64,000 nucleotides of DNA, from positions 1 through 64,000 of the forward strand of contig CAZBHS010000003.1 of NCBI GenBank assembly GCA_964491915.1, given 5' to 3'. Positions 52,501-61,800 of this stretch are shown here, piece after piece (the first letter of the stretch is position 1; every line of letters begins with the position of its first letter). The translations under genes were made by a program, and so were the position numbers. This DNA comes from JAHELQ01 sp964491915 (GTDB lineage Bacteria; Acidobacteriota; Aminicenantia; UBA2199). The notes beneath the pieces were generated by a model. The model was not told the origin of the DNA. It made no database searches and was given only the letters and a program-made list of their open reading frames with translations.

Positions 52501-55182
52501 ACAGGGAAGCCGAAGGGTGTGATGATGCAGCATCGCAGCCTGTGCAATTTGCTTCGGTTTCAATACCAACACAGCGGCATCGATTTCTCGCGGGTATTGC
52601 AATTCGCTTCCATCTCCTTCGACGTGTCGTTCCAGGAGATCTTCTCCACCCTTTTGGCGGGGGGGGAATTGCTGATGATCGATGAAGAGATGCGCAGCCA
52701 GGTGTCGCTTCTGTGGCAAACGCTGGAGAAAAAATCGGTGTCAACTATGTTCGTTCCGCCGGCGTTCCTGCGCTTTGTATTTGAGGAAGACCATCTGGCC
52801 GCCTCCTTTCCCACATCCATCTCCCATGTGGTTACCGCCGGCGAGCAATTGGCGATCACCGCTCCTATGAAGCGGCGATTCAAAGAGAACCATGTGACCG
52901 TCCATAATCATTACGGGCCGTCGGAAACTCATGTGGTCACCACCTATACCGCGACACCGGAAGAGGAACTGCCGCCATTGCCGCCGATCGGCAAGCCGCT
53001 GTCCAATGTGAGGATTTACATTACAGACCTTTATCGCCGCCTTCAACCGCCGGGGGTTCCGGGGGAGATGTATATCGCCGGGACTATGGTGGGACGCGGT
53101 TATTTTTTACGGGAGGATTTGACCGCCGAACGTTATTTCGATGGTTTGTTCGCAGAGGGCGAGCGGGTGTTCCGCAGCGGCGATCTGGGCCGTTGGCTGG
53201 CGGACGGGACCATCCAATATCTGGGGCGCAATGATGAGCAGGTGCAGATCCGCGGCTTCCGGGTGGAGCTCTCGGAGATCGAGCGCCATCTGGCGGAGGT
53301 TCCCTGGGTGAAAAAGGCAGTGGTCATCGACCTCGAGAGCGAGTCGGGCGAGGTGTCGTTGGCGGCCTATATGGTGTGCGAAGGGGATGATGTTTTCGAC
53401 GCCGACCAGTTGCGGGAGCGATTGGCAGCCGAACTTCCCGATTATATGGTTCCCTCTTATTTCATTCGTATCAAAGAGATCCCCCTCAGCGCCGGCGGCA
53501 AGGTGAACCGGCGGGCATTGCCCAGGCCCGGAAGCGACGAAGCGCACAGCGGCTTCACGCCTCCCGGCACCACGATCGAACGTCGATTGGCCGGCATTTG
53601 GGCCTCTGTGTTGGGGATTGAAACTGAACGCATGGGAATCGACGACAACTTCTTCCATTTAGGCGGCCATTCCCTCAAAGGGACGATTCTCATCTCCCGA
53701 ATCCACCGGGACATGGGGGTGAAATTACAATTGGTGGACCTATTCGCCTCGCCCACCATCCGCAAAATGGCGCGGCTGACCGAAGAAGCGGTAGGGGAAT
53801 CCTTCGTTCCAATCCCGAAGGCGCCGATGATGGATGATTACCCGCTGTCGCCGGCCCAAAAAAGGCTCTATATTTTGCAACGGATGAATCCGTCGAGTAC
53901 CACCTACAATATCCCGGCCATCGTATTGTTGGAGGGAGAGACCAATCGAGAGAGAATCGAGGCGGTGTTCCGGGCATTGGCGGACCGTCACGAAGCCTTG
54001 CGCACCTCGTTTGTGGTGAAAGGGGGAACGCCGGTCCAACACATCGAGGAGGAGATAAAACTCGACGTCGGCTACACAGAAGCTGACGCTATCGATCCCC
54101 ATGACGAAGAGGCCATCGACGGCTTCTCGCAGGCCTTCATCGAGCCCTTCGATCCGGCCGAGGCCCCCCTCATCCGGGTGGAGTTGGTGAAGCTGGCGGG
54201 GGGCAAACATCTGTTGATGGTGGATATGCACCATATCATCTCCGACGCCCTGTCGATGGAGATCATGATCCGGGAATTCCAGGCGTTGCACCGCGGCGAC
54301 GAGCTCCCGCCGCTGGAGATCCAATACCGCGATTTCACCCTGTGGCAATTGGCGCAGATAAGGTCGGAGGCGTTTCGCAAGCAAGAGGAGTTCTGGCTAA
54401 AGCAGTTTCAAGGAGAGATCCCGGTTCTGGATCTTCCTCTCGATTTCCCCAGACCGCCGGTTAAAAGCGGCAAGGGGGATAGCGTGCATGTGGAGCTCGA
54501 GCCCGGATTGGCGGCTGCCGTCGAGGCATTGTGCCGCAAGACCGGCGCCACCAAATACCAATTGCTGTTGGCAATCTATATCGCGCTCTTGCAGCGTTAT
54601 TCGGGGCAGCGCGACATCATCGTGGGCTCGCCTCTGAGCGGGCGGAGGCATCCGCAAATCGAGAACCTGTTGGGGGTGTTTGTCAATATGGTGGCTTTAC
54701 GAGTCTTCCCCGCCGCAGGCACGAGCTTTGAAGATTTTCTCGGGCAGGTGAAAACCGTGGCTATCTCCGCCTTCGACAATCAAGATGTTCCATTTGAGCA
54801 ATTAGTTACCACTCTGGAGCTGCAAGGGGAGGCGGGCCGGAATCCCCTCTTCGACGTGGGCTTCCTGCTGAACACTATCGAGGTGGATACCGCGACGAAT
54901 GAATCACTCAAAATGACGCCGAAGGGATCCGCCAACAAGGTCTCCCGCTTCGACATGTTGCTGGCGGTGGGGGAGAGCTCCGGCCGGTTGGCGTTGAACC
55001 TCGAATTCTCCACCGACCTGTTCAAACTCTCGAGCGCCCGAAACATTCTGGATCATTATCTGGAAATTCTCCGGCAGGTCATCGACAATCCGCGACTCAC
55101 CATCGATGAGATAGATATTTCATCCCGCCTGGAAACAGCCGCGGGCCTGGATGACGAAAACGACATCCAATTTGGATTTTAA
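49591..55182 (+). CDS. NRPS 2: partial C-A(radical SAM/B12 insert)-T-C, proline module
   Basis: 1863 aa. It starts with only the C-terminal lobe of a condensation domain (about 15-270; no HHxxxDG), followed by an adenylation domain whose N-part (275-395) is separated from its TSGSTGKPKG core motif (about 965) by a 540-residue insert (see next entry). The specificity residues read DVQFVAHVV, matching proline codes. T has Ser1361. The final C domain (about 1415-1840) has His1547-His1548 but Asp-Ala instead of Asp-Gly (HHxxxDA). The protein ends Asp-Ile-Gln-Phe-Gly-Phe. AAGGAG lies 8 bases before the ATG and the gap to gene 1 is 15 bases. Condensation with the upstream chain is likely done by C6 at the end of gene 1, with the partial C serving as a contact platform. 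Confidence 0.93.
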   Translation: MVQKRNRDELILAAGRKPEEQAYWLEQFAGMAAAAVFPYDMPDTGVMGDYSEFSFQMDNAVAAGIKKMAGGSDVRLHLVLTSLVTVLAGQYGNTGDVTIGTPIFSGGKDDGLINTMLPLRVRTEARMSFKDLVLMVRDRTVRATEHQNFPMEILSETLGVPWLDRRFPLFDIAVVVTGIQELENILPAAPAIVFEFSNEAEELGGRLLFNPRLYHPQTIERAASHFLTLAGQLAAAPQTLLEDADILSKEERATIIDVFNDTKTENPPNETITELFERQVLEAADKIAVRFDHLHLTYNELNRRANRLAHYLRSRGVKPDAVVGLLMDRSLELIVSVVAILKAGGAYLPLDPHVPEQRIHTILDENRVSMVITQQEAAKTLSFSSLQSPPSLEVDIVKTPARPPVACFDDLARPNRTLVDYSKYHRSIGIAPVKKTVTLQMSRGCPYNCLYCHKIWPKTHVARSAEHVMEEIRYCREAGVRKFVFIDDIFNLDKKNSSRILETIIKEKLDIQLFFPNGLRADILDREFIDLMAAAGTVNIDVALESGSPRIQTLIRKNLNIDKFVENVRYIAEAHPHIILEMEMLQGVPTETKEEALLTLDILQEIKWVHFPNLNILKIFPNTDMYRLALDNGVSKDAIMRSTNFAYHELPTTLPYPAAFTKQCQAMLLDEYFLCKERLQAVLPVQMNILSEEELIQKYDTYLPAPIRSFADILEVCDLTSEDLGDARPVPEERGGIGDFNEKIKPYFKVQEKEPNALRVLLLDLSQFFSGDSGDMLYDVVEEPLGLMYLATHLQETFGSKIDSRIRKSRIDFDSYAALKQTLEEFKPHLIGIRTLSLFKDFFHQAAARMRQWGIEVPIIAGGPYATSDYMLMLKDGNVDLAVLGEGELTFAELAGKMLANGNQWPDRSVLSSIRGLAFVDGRCEPSQSQSSRDIIILDNQDDWLPQKTADPEAVNHADDLLYLISTSGSTGKPKGVMMQHRSLCNLLRFQYQHSGIDFSRVLQFASISFDVSFQEIFSTLLAGGELLMIDEEMRSQVSLLWQTLEKKSVSTMFVPPAFLRFVFEEDHLAASFPTSISHVVTAGEQLAITAPMKRRFKENHVTVHNHYGPSETHVVTTYTATPEEELPPLPPIGKPLSNVRIYITDLYRRLQPPGVPGEMYIAGTMVGRGYFLREDLTAERYFDGLFAEGERVFRSGDLGRWLADGTIQYLGRNDEQVQIRGFRVELSEIERHLAEVPWVKKAVVIDLESESGEVSLAAYMVCEGDDVFDADQLRERLAAELPDYMVPSYFIRIKEIPLSAGGKVNRRALPRPGSDEAHSGFTPPGTTIERRLAGIWASVLGIETERMGIDDNFFHLGGHSLKGTILISRIHRDMGVKLQLVDLFASPTIRKMARLTEEAVGESFVPIPKAPMMDDYPLSPAQKRLYILQRMNPSSTTYNIPAIVLLEGETNRERIEAVFRALADRHEALRTSFVVKGGTPVQHIEEEIKLDVGYTEADAIDPHDEEAIDGFSQAFIEPFDPAEAPLIRVELVKLAGGKHLLMVDMHHIISDALSMEIMIREFQALHRGDELPPLEIQYRDFTLWQLAQIRSEAFRKQEEFWLKQFQGEIPVLDLPLDFPRPPVKSGKGDSVHVELEPGLAAAVEALCRKTGATKYQLLLAIYIALLQRYSGQRDIIVGSPLSGRRHPQIENLLGVFVNMVALRVFPAAGTSFEDFLGQVKTVAISAFDNQDVPFEQLVTTLELQGEAGRNPLFDVGFLLNTIEVDTATNESLKMTPKGSANKVSRFDMLLAVGESSGRLALNLEFSTDLFKLSSARNILDHYLEILRQVIDNPRLTIDEIDISSRLETAAGLDDENDIQFGF
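50780..52390 (+). other. Radical SAM plus cobalamin-binding-like insert inside the proline adenylation domain
   Basis: Residues about 397-933 of NRPS 2 lie between core motifs A2 and A3. The radical SAM part holds Cys445-x3-Cys449-x2-Cys452, which binds the 4Fe-4S cluster, preceded by the Asp-Tyr-x-Lys-Tyr linker typical of B12-dependent radical SAM enzymes. A Rossmann-like segment (about 755-925) with Ala-Gly-Gly-Pro-Tyr-Ala-Thr and Leu-Gly-Glu-Gly-Glu-Leu-Thr-Phe resembles their cobalamin-binding domain. In the usual family the cobalamin domain is N-terminal; here it is C-terminal. Known reactions of the family include C-methylation at unactivated carbon. Methylation of carrier-bound proline is my inference. 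Confidence 0.8.
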
Positions 55183-55194
55183 AGGAGGGACACC

Positions 55195-58100
55195 ATGAAC
55201 CATGAAACAGATTTTTCCCGAAAGATCGCCGGCAAATCGGATCGTTACGCCGCGGAGAAGCTCTACTGGCAAGAAAAACTCTCCGGGGAGTCGGAACTCT
55301 CCAGTTTTCCTTTCAGCCGGGTAGCGAAGGATTCCAGCGCGAATGCCGGATCGACTGTGGACTTCACTATTGACGGAACACTCTTCGAGAGCTTGACGAA
55401 GGTGTGCGCCGGTAATGACAAGACCCTTCATATCGTCCTCTGCGCAGCCATCACCACCCTATTGTACAAATACTCCGGTAACGGGGATGTCCTCATCGGA
55501 ACACCCATCTACCGCCAACCGGCGGCAGGGGATTTCGTCAATACGAAGCTGGTCCTCCGCACCGAAATCCACAGCCGGCAATCGTTCAAAGAGTTGCTGA
55601 TGGACATGAAGCGGACAGTGGTGGAGGCAGTCAAGCATCAAAACTATCCGCTCGAACCGCGCTTCGATGTCTCCGTCGTACTGGAAAATATCCATGATCC
55701 GCACTATATAAAGGAACACCGGGGAAATGTCTCCTGGGTGTTCTGTAGAGAGGACGGGCTCCTGAAGGCCGCGTGCCGATACAACCATCTGCTGTATGAC
55801 GAGGAAGCGATTCTGCAAATATTAGACCACTTCAAGAGGCTTCTGGCCTGGTGCCTGGAGAATTTAGATTCTCCGCTTCAAGCATTGAGTATCCTCTCCT
55901 TCGAAGAATGCAATCTCTGGAACGAGGCGATGATAAATAGGGAAGAAGGGGATGATTCTCTGATTCTCGAGCTCTTCGGTCGCCGGGTTGACCAAAAACC
56001 GGACCACCCGGCAGCCGTTGTCGCGACCCCCGGAAGCTCACACTCTTTGACCTACCGGCAGTTGGACCTCCATTCGGATCGTTTGGCCCGGCGATTGCGG
56101 GAGCGCGGCCTGGGACGGGGAGCCATCGTGGCGGTGATGATGGAACGGTCGCCGGCGCTGATGGTGGGGCTGCTGGGAATTTTGAAGGCCGGCGCCGCTT
56201 ATATGCCGGTGTCTGAGGATGTGCCTCTCAACCGCAAAAAATATATGCTCCGCGACAGCAACGCGTCGCTTGTGTTGACACAACCTCCAATGGAAGAACG
56301 GATAGATAGCCTGGAGTATATGGTTCTCGGCGATGAAGAATTCGAAGAACTCTCTCTTGAATCGACAGAGGGCGAATCATTCCCCAGCGTTGGAATTGAA
56401 GCCGGCGATTGCGCTTACGTGATTTACACCTCCGGCACCACCGGCAATCCGAAGGGGGTGATGGCGACGCACCGGGGCCTGGCCAACTACGCCTCCTGGG
56501 CGGCGGAGCACTACATTGGCGCGGCAGCCGTTGATTTTCCTCTGTTTACATCGATCTCCTTCGATTTGACCGTCACCTCCATCTATGTCCCCCTGGTCGC
56601 GGGGCAGTCGGTCATCATCTACCCGGACCATGAGAAGACCATTCCCATCAGACGCATTGTTACTGAAAACCGCGTGCAGGCCATTAAGTGCACGCCGGCC
56701 CATTTGAAATTATTGTTGGATTTTTGGCAAACCAAACCGGAAGCATCGCCCAAAGCGGTGAAGAGTACAATCGAACGGTTTATCGTTGGCGGCGAGGCGT
56801 TGTCGGTCCCATTGGCCAAAGCGGCGCTCGAGTTTTTTTCCGGAGCCGTGGAGATCTACAATGAGTACGGCCCAACGGAGACGGTTGTAGGCAGCATGAT
56901 TTACCGTTTCGATCCCGCCATCGACACCGGCCAATGGGTGCCCATCGGCGGGCCGGTGCGGCGCACAACCATCAGAATCTTCGATAGGGACAGGCAACCG
57001 GCGGCGCCGGGAGTGAGCGGCGAACTATACATCGGCGGAGCCGGCGTTGCAGCCGGCTACCTGAACCGGCCGGAGCTGACGGCGGAAAAATTCGTGACCG
57101 ATCGCCGGGAGGCGGACAGCCGTCTCTACCGCAGCGGAGATCTGGCCAGGATCCGCCGGGACGGTATCGTGGAATTCCTGGGCCGCACAGACCGGCAGGT
57201 GAAGATTCGCGGCTTCCGGGTGGAGACCGGCGAGATCGAGGGGACACTCAAACAGTATCGCCGCGAACCGGCGGTGGCATCATTGCTGGGGCGGGAAAAC
57301 TCCGGCCAAACCCAGGCGGCGGATAAATCCCGTTGCGCCCGTTGTCTGCTCTCGGTTGACTTTCCCGCCATAACCTTCGACAGCGACGGGGTGTGCCGCC
57401 ATTGCCGGGAATTCGACGGCTTCCGGCCCCATATCGACCGCTATTTTAAACAGCCGGAGGATTTTGAGCGATTGGCGGGGCAATTGAAAGCCGGAGCTTC
57501 CGGCGATTACGATTGCCTGCTTCTGTACAGCGGCGGCAAGGACAGCACCTATGTGTTGCACCGTTTGCAGGATTTCGGCCTGCGGGTGCTGGCCTTCACC
57601 TTCGACAACGGCTATATTTCCGATGCCGCCTTCGAAAACATCAAAAAAACCACCGCCGCCCTGGGGGTGGATCATGTGACCGGCGACTCCGAATTCATGA
57701 ACAAGGTCTTTGTGGAGAGCCTGCGCTCCAATTACAATGTATGCCACGGCTGTTGGAACGCCTTGAACACGGTGGGAACGCAAACGGCCCACCAACGGGG
57801 AATACCCGCGGTGATCTCCGGCCTGTCCAGGGGACAGATTATCGACATGCGGCTCTATGGCCTGTTAAAGGCGGGAATCGTGGAGCCCCGGGAAATGGAA
57901 GAGAAACTGCTCATGTTCCGGCAGGGCTTTCATTCGCTTGACAACCGCTACACCCGGATCATGCAGGCCCCAATCCCGCCGGAGGTGGTGGAAAAGACGC
58001 GGTTTATCGATTTCTTCCGTTACTTCCCGGAGCCGGTGAAGGAAATCAGGAATTATTTGCGGCAAAAAGGCTGGGTCCAACCATCCGACACGGGCTTCTG

Positions 58101-58887
58101 CTCCTCCAATTGCGTGATCAACGACGCCGGCATCGCGGTGCATCAACAGGGGACAGGCTACCACTTTTACGAGGAACCCCTCAGTTGGGATGTGCGGCTG
58201 GGAATTATTTCCAGAGAGCAGGGAATCGAGGAAATTTCGTTTCCCCCGGATCTGGAAAAGGCGCGGCAAATCCTCGATGAGATCGGTTACTTCGACGCGC
58301 CTGAGGTGCGGGATGCGGTGGCGCTGAGCACAGAGGACAAGAACGGCAACGCGGTGTTGACCGCCTTTATTGTGGCCGACACCCGGTTCACTGTAACGGA
58401 GTTGCGGACCTATTTGGCGGGTCAATTACCGGATTACATGATTCCCTCTTACTTTGTGCAGGTGGACCGGATCCCCTTGACAGCCAACGGCAAAGTGGAT
58501 CGCGAGAAATTGCTGGAAGCGGCGAAAAAGACCCTGGAGGGGGGCGTCACCTTTGTCGCTCCCCGCAGTGAACAGGAAAACAAAGTGGCGGCCCTGTGCG
58601 GCGAGATCTTGAACATCGAAAAAATCGGCGTTCACGACAATCTCTTCGCTCTGGGCGCTACCTCATTCGATATCATCCAGGCGGCCAACCGGTTGGAGCA
58701 AGAGCTGGGGCTGCGCATACCGGTGATAACCCTGTTCGAGCATCCCACCATCGCCGGCTTCTTGGAGCACACGCGGTCGGAAAAGAGCGAAGAGACCGCC
58801 GCCGAAGAGAACGACTGGTTGTCCGACCGGAATAAAGGCAAGGACAAGCTGCTGAGACGCAGGCAAAAACAGATGATGGATGAATGA
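55195..58887 (+). CDS. NRPS 3: partial C-A(ATP-pyrophosphatase insert)-T, asparagine module
   Basis: 1230 aa. It starts with a C-lobe-only condensation remnant (about 18-240, no HHxxxDG), like NRPS 2. The adenylation domain has TSGTTGNPKG near 417 and specificity residues DLTKIGEVG, matching asparagine codes (Asp codes carry His in place of Glu at position 7). Motif A8 (Lys-Ile-Arg-Gly-Phe-Arg-Val-Glu, near 670) is followed by an insert of about 335 residues, after which A9-A10 resume near 1037. The T domain has Ser1157 in the odd context Leu-Gly-Ala-Thr-Ser-Phe rather than Leu-Gly-Gly-x-Ser-Leu. The C-terminus is basic (Arg-Arg-Arg-Gln-Lys-Gln). AAAGGAGG precedes the ATG; the gap to gene 2 is 12 bases. 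No release domain is present, so the chain passes to the KS of the next gene. Confidence 0.93.
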   Translation: MNHETDFSRKIAGKSDRYAAEKLYWQEKLSGESELSSFPFSRVAKDSSANAGSTVDFTIDGTLFESLTKVCAGNDKTLHIVLCAAITTLLYKYSGNGDVLIGTPIYRQPAAGDFVNTKLVLRTEIHSRQSFKELLMDMKRTVVEAVKHQNYPLEPRFDVSVVLENIHDPHYIKEHRGNVSWVFCREDGLLKAACRYNHLLYDEEAILQILDHFKRLLAWCLENLDSPLQALSILSFEECNLWNEAMINREEGDDSLILELFGRRVDQKPDHPAAVVATPGSSHSLTYRQLDLHSDRLARRLRERGLGRGAIVAVMMERSPALMVGLLGILKAGAAYMPVSEDVPLNRKKYMLRDSNASLVLTQPPMEERIDSLEYMVLGDEEFEELSLESTEGESFPSVGIEAGDCAYVIYTSGTTGNPKGVMATHRGLANYASWAAEHYIGAAAVDFPLFTSISFDLTVTSIYVPLVAGQSVIIYPDHEKTIPIRRIVTENRVQAIKCTPAHLKLLLDFWQTKPEASPKAVKSTIERFIVGGEALSVPLAKAALEFFSGAVEIYNEYGPTETVVGSMIYRFDPAIDTGQWVPIGGPVRRTTIRIFDRDRQPAAPGVSGELYIGGAGVAAGYLNRPELTAEKFVTDRREADSRLYRSGDLARIRRDGIVEFLGRTDRQVKIRGFRVETGEIEGTLKQYRREPAVASLLGRENSGQTQAADKSRCARCLLSVDFPAITFDSDGVCRHCREFDGFRPHIDRYFKQPEDFERLAGQLKAGASGDYDCLLLYSGGKDSTYVLHRLQDFGLRVLAFTFDNGYISDAAFENIKKTTAALGVDHVTGDSEFMNKVFVESLRSNYNVCHGCWNALNTVGTQTAHQRGIPAVISGLSRGQIIDMRLYGLLKAGIVEPREMEEKLLMFRQGFHSLDNRYTRIMQAPIPPEVVEKTRFIDFFRYFPEPVKEIRNYLRQKGWVQPSDTGFCSSNCVINDAGIAVHQQGTGYHFYEEPLSWDVRLGIISREQGIEEISFPPDLEKARQILDEIGYFDAPEVRDAVALSTEDKNGNAVLTAFIVADTRFTVTELRTYLAGQLPDYMIPSYFVQVDRIPLTANGKVDREKLLEAAKKTLEGGVTFVAPRSEQENKVAALCGEILNIEKIGVHDNLFALGATSFDIIQAANRLEQELGLRIPVITLFEHPTIAGFLEHTRSEKSEETAAEENDWLSDRNKGKDKLLRRRQKQMMDE
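57300..58300 (+). other. AANH/WbpG-like ATP-pyrophosphatase insert inside the asparagine adenylation domain
   Basis: Residues about 703-1036 of NRPS 3, between motifs A8 and A9. A zinc ribbon (Cys714-x2-Cys717, Cys734-x2-Cys737 with Asp-Gly-Val-Cys) opens it, as in WbpG-type N-acetyl sugar amidotransferases. The PP-loop Ser779-Gly-Gly-Lys-Asp-Ser784 follows, and then two further cysteine pairs, Cys850-x2-Cys853 and Cys969-x3-Cys973. WbpG-like enzymes activate an amide with ATP and turn it into an amidine; related AANH enzymes make thioamides on carrier-bound chains. Which of these occurs here is inference. Confidence 0.82.
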
Positions 58888-58888
58888 T

Positions 58889-61800
58889 ATGGCTGAAGCA
58901 AACGAACATTTAACCGGCCTGGAGATCGCGGTCACCGGCATTGGGCTTCGCTTCCCCGGCGCATCGACGATTCATGAATTCTGGGATAATCTGGAGAAAG
59001 GGATCGAATCCATCTCGTTTTTTTCGAAGGAAGAGATGAGAGCGGCGGGAGTGCCGGAGGAGACGCTTCAAGACCCCAATTATGTCGCCGCAAAAGGGAT
59101 CGTGGACCATATCGAATGGTTCGATCCCGGCGTATTCGACTACACGCCGGCGGAAGCCACAGTGCTGGATCCTCAATTGAGGTTGTTCCACGAGTGTTGC
59201 TTCGAGGCGTTGGAAGACGCCGGAGTGAATTCCGCCGTATTCAAAGGGAAAATCGGACTGTTCGCCGGAGCCGCCAATAATTTTTTTTGGCAGGCGTTGG
59301 CCTATACCGCCGCCTCCGGTCATGTATTGGACGCCTTTTCCACCTATCAATTGGTGAACAAAGACGCGGTGGCGGCGTTGGTATCGTATAAGTTGAATCT
59401 CAGAGGCCCCGGTTATTCTCTCAATACCGCGTGCTCCACATCGTTGGTGACGGTTCATCTGGCGGTCCAGGCTTTGTTGGGCGGCGAGTGCCGGTTGGCG
59501 CTGGCGGGGGGAACAACTGTGATGCTGCCGCAAAAGCAGGGGTATCTCTACCGGGAGGGGATGGTTAGCTCGCCGGACGGCCATTGCCGGGCCTTTGATA
59601 TCGACGCCCGCGGCACGGTCGGAGGCGACGGCGCCGGAGTCGTCTTGCTAAAGATGTATGAAGAGGCGCTGGAAGACCGGGATCATGTCTACGCCCTTCT
59701 CAAAGGGTCCGCCACCAACAATGACGGCAGCCGCAAATCCGGCTACACAGCCCCCAGTATCCAGGGACAGGCGGGGGTGATCCGGGCGGCCCAGGCGTTC
59801 GCGGAAGTGGCGGCGGATACCATCGGCTTGATCGAAGCCCACGGCACCGCAACCCCCATCGGCGACCCCATTGAGCTGGAAGCCTTGAAAAAAGTCTTCG
59901 CTTCCCAGCGGAAGAACGCCTGCGCCGTTGGTTCGGTCAAGACCAATGTGGGCCATTTGGACGCCGCCGCCGGAATCGCCGGCTTGATCAAGGCGATTTT
60001 ATCGTTGTACCACAAAAAAATCCCTCCCAGCCTTCATTTTAACGAGCCCAATCCCAAATTGGAGATTCAAGACTCGCCCTTTTATATCAACGACTCTCTA
60101 CGGCCGTTTCCCCGGAACAACCATCCGCGGCGGGCGGGGGTCAGTTCCTTTGGAGTGGGGGGCACCAACGCCCATGTGGTGCTGGAAGAGGCGCCGGTAT
60201 TGCCGGCCAATACTAATTCTCCTTCGCGGCCTTATCAATTACTGCTATTATCCGCCAATTCCGAAGACTCGCTGCAGAGGAAAGTGGAGGAGCTGACTCT
60301 TCATTTGCAAGGCGATGCGGCCATCGATCTAGCGGATGCGGCATATACGCTTCAAACCGGACGCAAGGAGTTTCCCCTGCGGCGGATGGCGGTGTGCCGG
60401 TCTATAGATGACGCCATCGATCCGACGTCTTACTCCCGCACCAACCGCGCCCCCCGGCACCAACCGCCGGTGATTTTTCTGTTTACCGGCATCGGTTCGC
60501 AATACCGCACTATGGGACGCGATCTCTATCTGCGCGAAAGCTCATTCCGGCAAGACATGGACCAATGCTTCGCTATCTACAACCGTTTGGCGGGAATCGA
60601 TCTCAAAGAGACGTTGTATCCGGAGGCAGAGGAGCATCGACATCTCGAGGCTGAACTCATCGACGCATTCCATCTGGCCCAACCGATTCTCTTTGCGGTG
60701 GAATACTCATTGGCCCGCTTGCTCATGGGTTGGGGCGTCAAACCTCACAGCATGATAGGCTATAGCTTCGGCGAATATGTGGCCGCTTGTCTTTCCGGGG
60801 TCGTCTCTGTGGAGGATGCCCTCCGTATGATATTTGTCCGGGGGGAAGCGGCGGCAAAAATCGCCGGCGGCATGCTCAGTGTTCCTTTGGCCGCCGATGC
60901 AATGCTGCCTTATCTCGAGAATGAACTCTATCTGGCAATCGACAACGGAGATTCGTGCGTTATTGCCGGAAAGATCGACCGATTGGATGCTTTGGAGGCG
61001 CGACTCAAGCGAGACAAACTGTTTTGCGTGAGAGTGCAGAATCCCTGCCCCTTGCATTCGCCGTTGATGAAACCGGCGGCGGACGAGCTCCGGCAGGCGA
61101 TCGAAGCCATGAATCTCAATCCGCCGGAAATCCCCTATATTTCCAATGTCACCGGCACGTGGATGACGGTGGAGGACGCGATGGATCCCTCCTATTTTGC
61201 CCGCCATGCGGCCGAAACCGCGCGCTTCGCCGAAGGGATGAACCAGATATTCGACGATCCCGCCGCCATTTTGGTGGAGATCGGTCCGGGCCGCGATTTG
61301 TCGTCGATGTTGGGGCGGTTTATGGAGAGCAAAGGCTCGTCCCCCCGGCAAATCGTCAATGTGCTGCGACCCGCCCATCAAAACCAGCCGGACCTCGAGT
61401 ATTTATTGCAAAAAACCGGGCATCTTTGGTTGAGGGGAGTCTCCATCGATTGGGACGGTTATTACGGCGAAAAAAAACGCCGGCGTATTCCTCTGCCCAC
61501 CTATCCTTTCGACCGCAAGCGATACTGGATCGACGGCAATCCGTTCCAGGCGGCATCGAGCGGTTCTGCAACCGTCAGTGTCTTTATGGAAGAGGACAAT
61601 CAAGAGGCGAGGGTAGCAGAGGATCATCCGCTGGAGTTCAACGGCCATTGTGTGGAAGCGGAGAATCATATCCAGCGGCAATTGGTGGAGATGTGGCGAC
61701 GGTTTTTCGGCATCGACGCCATCGGCATTCGCGACGATTTTTTCGAATTGGGAGGCGATTCTCTCAAAGCCATGAATGTGGCAGCCCTGATCGAGAAAGA

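Noticed and set aside
54397..55182. A release (thioesterase) domain at the end of NRPS 2 or NRPS 3
   Set aside because: NRPS 2 ends in a C domain and NRPS 3 in a carrier domain with a basic tail; no Gly-x-Ser-x-Gly hydrolase motif follows either.
49591..58887. Inserts in the A domains as assembly errors or gene fusions by frameshift
   Set aside because: The reading frames are continuous on both sides, the A-domain motifs resume in the correct order, and the inserts keep their own active-site residues.
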